Assembly: GCA_010015675.1 (NCBI GenBank)
Contig: ML976984.1
Coordinates: 1,256,568-1,320,567, forward strand
Length of the DNA: 64,000 nucleotides
From: Byssothecium circinans
Taxonomy: Eukaryota; Ascomycota; Dothideomycetes; Pleosporales; Massarinaceae
Direction: 5' to 3'
Within the stretch, counting starts at the first letter, position 1. Every line of letters starts with the position of its first letter. The notes under the pieces are model-generated. The model was not told where the DNA came from. It made no database searches and saw only the letters and a program-made list of their open reading frames with translations. The position numbers were made by a program, and so were the translations under genes. Below, one piece after another: positions 33,240 to 40,748 of this stretch.

Positions 33240-34919
33240 ATGGTACGTGAGGCAACCTGAAACACAGTGGAGCGACCCTTTGAGTTGGATCGATGGCTGA
33301 CTTGGGCCTGCTTGGCGGTTATAGGAGGTAAGTAAACCTGAATGCGCAGAGAATATATTTTGGACGTATGGCTGACTTTGGCCTGCTTGGTGGTTACAGA
33401 GGGTAAGTAAACCTAAATGCGCAGGGGATATGTTTTAGACAGATAGCTGACTTAGGCCTGCTTGGCGGTTATAGTCTGTAAGTAAACCTAAATGCGCAGA
33501 GAATATATTTTGGACGGATTGGCTGACTTAGACCTGTTTGGGTGGTTATAGAAGGTAAGTAAACCTAAATGCGCAGAGAATATGTTTTAGACGGATAGCT
33601 GACTTTGGCCTGCTTGGCGGTTACAGAAGGTAAGTAAACCTAAATGCGGAGAATATGTTTTGGACGGATGGCTGACTTAGGCCTGCTTGGCGGTTACAGA
33701 AGGTAAGTAAACCTAACTACGCAGAGAATATATTTTGGACGGATGGCTGACTTGGGCCTGCTTGGCGGTTATAGTTCGTAAGTAAACCTAAATGCGCAGA
33801 GAATATATTTTGGACGGATTGGCTGACTTAGACCTGTTTGGGCGGTTATAGAAGGTAAGTAAACCTAAATGCGCAGAGAATATATTTTAGATAGATAGCT
33901 GACTTGGGCCTGTTTGGCGGTCATAGTCTGTAAGTAAACCTAAATACGCAGAGAATATGTTTTAAATAGATAGCTAACTTGGGCCTGCTTGGCGGTTATA
34001 GGACGTAAGTAAACCTAAATATGCAGAAAATATATTTTGGACGGATGGCTAACTTAGGCCTGCTTGGCGGTTATAGGACGTAAGTAAACCTGACTGCGCA
34101 GAGAATATATTTTAGACAGATGGCTGACTTGGGCCTGCTTGGCGGTTATAGTACGTAAGTAAACCTAACTNNNNNNNNNNACTGCGCAGAGAATATATTT
34201 TAGACAGATGGCTGACTTGGGCCTGCTTGGCGGTTATAGTACGTAAGTAAACCTAACTACGCAAAGAATATGTTTTAAATAGATAGCTGACTTAGGCCTG
34301 CTTGGCGGTTATAGGAGGTAAGTAAACCTGAATGTGCAGAGAATATATTTTGGACGGATGGCTGACTTGGGCCTGCTTGGCGGTTATAGGAGGTAAGTAA
34401 ACCTGAATGCGCAGAGAATATGTTTTGGACGGATGGCTGACTTGGGCCTGTTTGGTGGTTATAGCGAGTAAGTAAACTTAGCCGTAACAGCGTGCATCTC
34501 TTTGTTGAATGGATGGCTGACTCTCAGCGGTTATAGCTACAGCCAGTAAGTGACCCTAGTGGATAAGAGGGTATTTCTTCATTCATTTGATCACTAACTC
34601 GGGCCCGCTCGATGTTCGTAGTCTGTAAGTAAAGAGGCTGGGAATGTCTGCCCGTTGAATCGATAGCTAACTAGAGCCCGCTTGGCGGTTACAGCCACGT
34701 CCGGTAAGTGACCCGGAGACAAAAGTATTTTTTTGTTGATTTGATTGCTGATACAGGCCTTGCTGGTGTTGTAGCCACAGCCAGTAAGTGGAGCAGGTGC
34801 GGAATAATCTTGATTGAATTGGTAGCTAATTAAGGCCGGCATTGCCGGTTACAGCCAGTAAGTGAATCGAATTGGAACAGAGAGTATTTCTTCGTTGAAC
34901 TAATCTCTTTTTGCATTAG
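33240..34919 (+). other. Tandem array of introns separated by one-codon micro-exons (5' part of the RelA/SpoT gene)
   Basis: ATG 33240-33242 directly abuts the donor GTACGT. Then come about 21 units, the first 16 with a 75-bp period. Each has GCTGAC or GCTAAC (branch point), about 20 bases, TATAG or TACAG, three bases, then GTAAGT. Presumed micro-exons: GAG 33325, AGG 33400, TCT 33475, AAG 33552, AAG 33627, AAG 33700, TTC 33775, AAG 33852, TCT 33927, GAC 34002, GAC 34077, TAC 34152, TAC 34240, GAG 34315, GAG 34390, CGA 34465. More diverged units follow: CCA 34543, TCT 34622, nine bases at 34695, CCA 34781 (or nine bases from 34775), CCA 34855. The core introns are mostly 72 nt. All micro-exons are multiples of three. 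Splicing is inferred from signals, not shown. Confidence 0.75.
34171..34180. other. Assembly gap of ten N inside the array
   Basis: The flanking units (micro-exons at 34152 and 34240) are nearly identical. The gap probably hides collapsed or unresolved units, so the true unit count is unknown. Confidence 0.95.
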
Positions 34920-36300
34920 CCGGAATCATGACCCGCCAGAGCCTGTGATATCCAATTTCATTGACGGATATGAATTTAAGTACGACTTTTACTTCGCGTT
35001 GGCCCAACGTGCAAGCTTGCGATGTGAGGAAGCGCTCGAACAGAACGGAATACGTGCCATCACCACTTTCCGTGCTAAACGACCCGACCGACTCAAGGCG
35101 AAACTGCAACAACGACAACAGCAAAGACGCGAAGAGAGTCGGAAAGTGTATGCAAACGACTATGATATTCGCTCCGATATAGTGGATCTAGCGGGCGTGC
35201 GCATTGCGCTATATTTTCCTGATGACCGTGTCAAAGTCGAAGAGATCATTAGGGAGGCGTTCATCGTGAAGAACAAGAAACAAATGGAGGGATGGAAAGC
35301 AACTCCCAATGGACTCGTCCAACGGTTTGATGGCTACGTTGCCGACCACTACTGGGTGCACCTGCAGGAGCACCCATCCACAGAGCAGCGCTATACGGGA
35401 CAGCTCATCGAAATTCAAGTTGCATCTTTGTTAATGCACGCATGGTCCGAGGTCAACCACGACCTTGGTTACAAGCCGGTTCACGGAACCGCATCCCAAG
35501 ATGAGCTTAGAATTCTCGATGGCATTAATGGCCTTGTGCTTACGGGCGAATTATTCCTACAACAACTGCAAGCCGCTACCAAATCCCGCATATCATCTGC
35601 GGATCGAAAGTTCTCGAATCAGTACGAGCTCGGAGCTTTTATGCAGAACCACATTTCCAAAAACACTTCCGAAACACCATTGATGGGTCGTCTTGACATA
35701 CTCCTCGAGGTCTTGAAAGCTCTGGACCTAGACTCGCCAAGACATTTGGATACTAAGCTGGACGGATGGGACAATCAAAGGGCATCCGAATCTTCAGTCG
35801 CTCTCACAGTCATGGATCATATCTTTTCGACTCCAGTGGCTGGAGACTTTTCGGAAAGTTATCCCTCAAAACGCCAAATTCTGCTCAATGCCATAGCGGT
35901 ATATGACGGGCTGTCCGGACCAATGAGAAGACCTGTTCGAGATCTCGTCGGCTCTCAGCGAGGAATGGCTCGTTTTTACCAGCTCATGACGGTCCTGGAC
36001 CGGAACGACTCTGCCGAGGATCGGAATTGTCATTCGCAAATAGATGAATTATGGCATTGGTTTGAGAAAAGTGTCTATATCGAGGCTCGAGTTGCCATTG
36101 GCATAGCCTCCTTGAGGGTACAGCAAATCATAGACCGACTAAAGCTGCACTTAGAAGCCGGGAGACAACAGAGTAAAGGAGAAGAGAAAAAATGGAAGGA
36201 CGGGAATGGGGACGAGAGGAAGAAGAAGGAGGAGGAGGAGGAGGAGGAGGAGGAGGAGAAGGAGAAGGAGAAGGAGAAGGAGAAGGAGAAGGGTTATTGA
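34920..36300 (+). CDS. RelA/SpoT-domain protein, large 3' exon of the micro-exon gene
   Basis: A long open frame with no ATG before the domain; it begins at a TTGCATTAG acceptor (34911-34919). Numbering from the GTG at 34945, the RelA/SpoT nucleotidyltransferase domain spans roughly 4-180. It shows TFRAKRPDRL (about 41), DIVDLAGVRIALYF (about 78, the metal-binding Asp in DLAG), GYVADHYWVH (about 130) and GQLIEIQVASLLMHAWSEVNHDLGYK (about 152, the second metal ligand Glu in EIQ). These are the synthetase motifs of (p)ppGpp-type enzymes; no HD hydrolase is present. The remainder is helical and ends in a long Glu/Lys tract encoded by a GAG/GAA microsatellite. The product's nucleotide substrate is unknown. 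The N-terminus must come from upstream exons. Confidence 0.85.
36220..36291 (+). repeat. GAG/GAGAAG microsatellite coding the acidic tail
   Basis: A purine-only tract of (GAG)n followed by (GAGAAG)n at the 3' end of the RelA/SpoT ORF. It encodes Glu-rich, then Glu-Lys alternating residues; length changes here would keep the frame. Confidence 0.92.
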
Positions 36301-36956
36301 GCAGCAGCCCGCCACTCGCCGCCCGCCACCATATCGGACAGCCATTGTGTCAACGACAGATCTCTATGCACTTTCACCTGCAGCATTAATCTAAGAGTAA
36401 TGGAAATATAAAGTATAAAACTATTCATCAATTCTCGCCCCTAAGGTGCTAAGATTTGCTAAGCCTAAAGTTGCATACCCACACCTTTCTAGATCTAACA
36501 CTAATGTCGATCGTCTTCCATGACACAGCCGAGCATGACGGCCAATGTTCTAAGGGTAGCTATACTAGGTTCTCTGAATCGTGTGTTATCCAAGCTCCAT
36601 CTGGACTCAAAGGCCCGCGTTAATATTTACGGATTTGGGGTTCCGTCACAGTCTCTGTTATACTTGAAACTGAGAATGCAATAATGACGATAGCGCCAAT
36701 TTCAGTGTGCAGATACCGGTATGAGCCAGTGGTGTCAAATGATATATTGAAAAATACCTTGCCAGTGTTGAGCGTCTGGAGGCAGTCGCTACAGCTCGCA
36801 TCCATATCTTGACCGTGCACGTACGACTGACTGCACAGCCTAAAGTGTGGCGCGGTAAGGCAGATGTGTAGGGTCGGACTTTAGGAAGGCGATTGTGCAA
36901 GCGACTAAACTCAATACGCTTATATCCTAAGAGAAGTTGAACGAACACCTCGGTCA
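36301..36956. other. 3' flank of the RelA/SpoT gene inside the element
   Basis: No gene recognised; AT-rich with short frames on both strands. Confidence 0.5.
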
Positions 36957-37192
36957 CGCTAGTAGGGAGGGCGGCCGACCCGCACCAGCCACACCCTTGT
37001 AAATGTTTCAAAATGTACAGAGAACAGGTAGGTAGAGGTACATGTGGCGCAGCTTATGATTTCGCCACTTTCTAAGCCTTATGTACCACCCCTGTAAAGC
37101 GCTATTATCTATTTAGTAAAGCGCCTTTCTAGCGGCCGTGCGCGCAGAATAACCAAAGTGCAAGGACCGGAAACCGATTTCGGTCACCACTG
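36957..37192 (-). repeat. Right terminal inverted repeat
   Basis: Inverted copy of 32568-32803. It ends with CACCACTG followed by the duplicated TA. Confidence 0.88.
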
Positions 37193-37410
37193 TATATTTT
37201 TACAATGTGACTCGTTTCGATATCCTCGGATATAAGAAACATGTCGGTGAAGTTTGGGCATTGAATACCTAATAGCCGGATCGCGGCTAGATCCAGGCTT
37301 TGTCCTTGCCCCAGCTTCCGAATCTGAACTATTGCTCCAAGAAAAAACGACCGCCAAGTTGAATTTCAGTAGTCACTACTGGGGATCTGAATCCTAGGAT
37401 AGTTACAGTA

Positions 37411-38298
37411 CACATTCCCCATGGGCCCATACGCCGAGGCCTAGCTAGTGGGTATTGGCTTTCCGCTAGTTCCGCGCACCTCTAGTAGGGGATGGAATAT
37501 TTTCGATTTCTTTAACACTCCGTACTAGTTATACATATATGTACGCACCGTTACTACACCTCCAATAATAAGTACATGTATCGGCCCGTCCCCTGCTAGG
37601 GGTGCACAAAACGGGCGCAGAATTATATGCAATAACTATCGATCATGCGACTGACCTAGACCAGATACGCTAGGAAGCTCCGGTACAAATTACAATATAA
37701 TAAATAAATCCGGGAGCGCTCATTTTCTTTTTCCAACATTCCTCGTGTGAAATACGGGAATAAAATTTACGAAATCCATCATGTTGTTTGCGAAATCGTC
37801 ACCTGTGGTTTTGGCAGGCGCGTATGCGTGTTGCGCCGCTCCGTATGAGGGCCTCGGCATGCGATCGCGAGAGGATGTGGCGTAAGATGATATCTTGAAC
37901 CTAAAGGAGACTTTGAGAATGGAAAGAATGTGCCGCTGACGGGTTGATACTAGAGCTCCTGTGCGCAAAACGTGTGGGTCGACTGTCGACCCATCTACCC
38001 TCGCAGCCTCCAAAGCGAACGTACAACGTAGCACGTCGAAGTTGGGGAACCCATCAGGCGCGCCGATAACGCTTCTGTGCTTCTTGACATCGATGTGCGA
38101 AACCGACCCTTACTCGGAATCAAAGCTTCAGGCTGCTGATTACTGTGTTGTTAGCTGTACTGGCAGATCATCAGTGCCGATGGCACGGAAGAGGGAGGTG
38201 ATATCAGGTACGCTTTCTTCCCGCGCTGGCTGCAGAAGATTTAGGACCCAATCGCCATACTAACCGCTTCGCCTTCTAGTGACGAAAGAATCTAAGCG
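37411..38298. other. Unidentified DNA within copy 2 of the duplication
   Basis: No intact gene. Blocks such as 37411-37640 have the look of an old repeat (CGGCCCGTCCCCTGCTAGGGG) but no ends could be defined. Confidence 0.45.
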
Positions 38299-38542
38299 CA
38301 GACCGATTACCTGAACAATGCCTTCCGTCCTGTCGGATTCCAATTCCACATCCGCGACACGATTCGCACCATCAATGAGAAATGGTATGCACCTCACCGT
38401 CTGCTTCACCCACGATATATCCGCTCACTGGGTTGTTTCCCACAGGTACCTCAATCTCAAGCCCGAGTCCGCCACAACACGTGAGGTCGCTACGCTACGC
38501 AAGGGTGACAATGCCACGCTGAATGTCTACATGATGGGGTAA
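38299..38542 (+). pseudogene. Truncated M43-type extracellular metalloprotease remnant
   Basis: The first segment reads TDYLNNAFRPVGFQFHIRD then TIRTINEKW. A GTATGC...CACAG intron (38385-38445) joins it to YLNLKPES, then LRKGDNATLNVYMMG and a stop. These are the conserved blocks just upstream of the zinc site in fungal M43/pappalysin-like secreted proteases (LNNAFxxxGFQF, LRKGxxxxLNVY). The signal peptide and the HExxH catalytic half are missing, so it cannot be an active protease. The upstream start of the remnant is unclear. Confidence 0.7.
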
Positions 38543-38981
38543 TTTATCCAACAGCGAGCAGTCTGGAGCTGAGTGCTAAGTGTATCCAAGGGTTGTTTTG
38601 GGAGTTGATTGTGTGTGTGTTTGGATATTATAGTAGAAGTTGATAATGTGGGTGCATTCGGAGCAGGTTGGTACGGAAGCATGGAGGGGAAGGCGGTTGT
38701 ACATAGCCATGGTGAATTTAAGTTTGGCCGGATTAATTCCGGATAAGGAGTGCCTTTTCAAGGGGTTCAAAAGTGTGGGTTATTTTTGTAGAACGGAAAT
38801 GTTTATGTAGCTGGCTTGGCATGGCGAAGGTGACGTGACGTCGTTTGCGTTCTCGTTCGGCAAACAGTCGACCGCCGCGACTCCCACGATCAGCCCTAGC
38901 TCCAGCCTCCTCTGTAACAGCATGGCTGATACCTAAAGCTCCCTCATTTATACGCGCAATATCCAATATAAAGACCTCGCC
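38543..38981 (+). promoter_or_regulatory. Promoter region of the RING-CH gene
   Basis: About 440 bp before the ATG. The part to 38885 is duplicated at 28970-29139 with many transition differences. Contains GTGACGTGACGTCG near 38830-38845, a CRE-like TGACGTCG element that is also kept in the other copy as TGACGTCG. bZIP binding is a guess. Confidence 0.45.
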
Positions 38982-40748
38982 ATGGCGTCGCTGCCGCCCC
39001 AACGACCTGCCTCAGCCCGGAGAGCTGCCTCGCCAACCGCCGACCTCTCCTCCGAACCCTCCGGAGCCGCCCACACCCACACCCACGCCCACGCCCACGC
39101 CCACGCCCACGCCCACGCCCCAAGAACAAACAGCTTCTCCGCCGCCTCCGTAGACTCCCAAACCGTCCTCCTCAACTCTCCGCCATCGCAAACCGCTAAT
39201 CCCATTGACTCCACTCAGCAAGAGATATCGGCGCAAGCGCCCGCGCAACCTCCGCAGCCAGACACAGAGCCCCGCAAGTGCTGGATATGTTTCAACGACG
39301 AGACCGAAGACGGCGAAAATGCGTCCGAATGGCGGTCGCCGTGCCCCTGCGTCCTTGTCGCACACGAGAAATGCCTACTGGACTGGATCGCGGACATGGA
39401 GGCGCCGAGTGCCAGGCGGCGCGCGGGCGGCAACGCGGGGAAGGTCCTGTGTCCGCAATGCAAGGGAGAGATTGTAATTCAAAGACCTAAGAGCTTTGTG
39501 GTAGAGCTTGTACGGCGGATGGAGCATCTGACGAGCATCTATCTGGTGATGCCCGGCTTTCTTCTTCTCTCGGGGACCGCGGCATATACAACACTCAGGC
39601 TGTCAGGCGTACATACGATATATGAAATTTTCGGGCAAGAGGATGGAGTGCATATTCTGGCGCCGCTATATCAAGCACCGACCGCAGATGTGTTTAGGGG
39701 CAACATGGCGCAGCGACTCTTCCATCGGATCAAGCATCACTGGAGGTTGGACCTTGGCCTTCCCATGATTCCTACAGCCCTCATCGCGAGCCGCACATCT
39801 CTCGCAGACTCCTTCCTACCTCTACTCCCCCTCGTTTTCTTTGCTAGCTCAGACGCGGGAGAGGAACTGCTGCAGCTCTCATGGCCACCGAGCGCTGCCT
39901 TTACAATGGCCACCTTGCCTTATTTCCGCAGCCTATACAACGCATACTATGAACGCGTCTGTTTACCGCACGAGAAGCGTTGGTTGAAGGAAATCCAGCC
40001 CCGTGCTGGCACAGAGGATGAAGCAAACCGTGCAGACCAGCCACAGGGAAATCACAATCATGTCGAAGACATAATCGATGCGCTCGGGGATGAGGACAAC
40101 TTCCACATGGACGACGAGGGCAACGAGGTTATCGAGTTGGAGGTGGATTTGGGGATGGATGATGTCGGCTTTGACATTTTTGCAGGCTGGAATGAAGGTG
40201 GAGAAGTCGACAACAACCAAGCGGCAGAGAACCCTCCTATACCCATCGCTCGAGGTCCCGGGGCACCCATAGATGCGCCGCCTTTGGAAGAGAACAATGA
40301 CCGACCCCCACCGCACATGGACGCAAATGAACCTGCACCTCAAGGCGATGCGCATCAGGACGCCGCGCCCGCCCCCAACGTCCCTCTCCAACCCGCCCAA
40401 CCCCGTCGCCAACGCGCCCGTCGCGAACGAAACGTCGGCTTCGAAACCACAGTCAACCTCGCCGATGCCATCCTCGGCGCCCTCGTCTTCCCTTCCATCG
40501 CTGCCGCTGTCGGAGAAGCGCTGAAACACGCCCTTCCGCGGTCATGGGTCACACCACCCGCGACGGGAAAGCCCACGGGGTTCTTGCAGGCTAGGTGGGG
40601 AAGGAGCATTGTGGGTGGGTGTCTGTTTGTGGGCTTCAAGGACGCGGTGTATCTGTACGTGAGGTGGAAGATGGCGCAGAATCATCGGAGGAGGAGTGTG
40701 CTAGATTATGGAGAGAGTAAGGGGAGGAAGAGGGCTGGGAAGGCGTAG
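38982..40748 (+). CDS. RING-CH (MARCH-type) membrane ubiquitin ligase
   Basis: Single exon, 588 residues. The N-terminus is disordered with a His-Ala/His-Thr repeat (about residues 29-46) coded by a CACGCC minisatellite. The RING-CH finger is CWICFNDE...WRSPCPC...AHEKCLLDWI...KVLCPQCK (C-x2-C, C-x-C, H-x2-C, C-x2-C), near residues 100-163. Hydrophobic segments follow (SIYLVMPGFLLLSGTAAYTTL, FLPLLPLVFFASS), then a long acidic stretch, and a final membrane-like region with VGGCLFVGFKDAVYLYVRW. Such ligases ubiquitinate membrane proteins at the ER or Golgi with E2 partners. Position suggests it was the original right neighbour of TANGO2 before the island arose. Confidence 0.88.
   Translation: MASLPPQRPASARRAASPTADLSSEPSGAAHTHTHAHAHAHAHAHAPRTNSFSAASVDSQTVLLNSPPSQTANPIDSTQQEISAQAPAQPPQPDTEPRKCWICFNDETEDGENASEWRSPCPCVLVAHEKCLLDWIADMEAPSARRRAGGNAGKVLCPQCKGEIVIQRPKSFVVELVRRMEHLTSIYLVMPGFLLLSGTAAYTTLRLSGVHTIYEIFGQEDGVHILAPLYQAPTADVFRGNMAQRLFHRIKHHWRLDLGLPMIPTALIASRTSLADSFLPLLPLVFFASSDAGEELLQLSWPPSAAFTMATLPYFRSLYNAYYERVCLPHEKRWLKEIQPRAGTEDEANRADQPQGNHNHVEDIIDALGDEDNFHMDDEGNEVIELEVDLGMDDVGFDIFAGWNEGGEVDNNQAAENPPIPIARGPGAPIDAPPLEENNDRPPPHMDANEPAPQGDAHQDAAPAPNVPLQPAQPRRQRARRERNVGFETTVNLADAILGALVFPSIAAAVGEALKHALPRSWVTPPATGKPTGFLQARWGRSIVGGCLFVGFKDAVYLYVRWKMAQNHRRRSVLDYGESKGRKRAGKA
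39072..39120 (+). repeat. CACGCC/CACACC minisatellite within the RING-CH ORF
   Basis: About eight six-base units coding His-Thr then His-Ala. In frame and probably length-variable. Confidence 0.9.

Larger units (their letters stand above)
32568..37192 (+). mobile_element. 4.6 kb terminal-inverted-repeat element with TA target duplication
   Basis: The left end is TA|CAGTGGTGACCG and the right end is CGGTCACCACTG|TA. About 236 bp at each end are inverted copies. The outside flanks rejoin into the TANGO2 3' flank: left GGTAGGGAAGTAGTCCGGTTA (32548-32567), right TATATTTTTACAATG (37193). They match the uninterrupted copy near 28541-28575, with TA present once there and twice here. The terminal CAGTGGTGACC resembles Tc1/mariner-type ends, and TA duplication is typical of that superfamily. 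No transposase is present; instead the element carries the micro-exon array and the RelA/SpoT-domain ORF. It is either a non-autonomous carrier element or a pair of ends mobilised together. Confidence 0.85.
37193..38885 (+). repeat. Tandem-duplicated unit, copy 2 (right part)
   Basis: 37193-37410 matches the TANGO2 3' flank (about 28560-28795), and 38715-38885 matches 28970-29139. Between them lies about 1.3 kb absent from copy 1, which includes a protease remnant. Confidence 0.78.

Noticed and set aside
33260..34480. Reading the 75-bp repeat as a CRISPR-like array or plain minisatellite
   Set aside because: Units are adjacent without spacers. The only variable piece is three bases placed exactly between a 3' and a 5' splice site, which a plain minisatellite would not explain.
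36151..36345. Leftward poly-leucine open frame opposite the GAG/GAA tract
   Set aside because: Purely the antisense of the microsatellite; no start context or family.
32568..37192. Calling the TIR element a named Tc1/mariner family
   Set aside because: TA duplication and CAGTGGTGACC ends are suggestive, but there is no transposase in the element and no family could be confirmed by eye.
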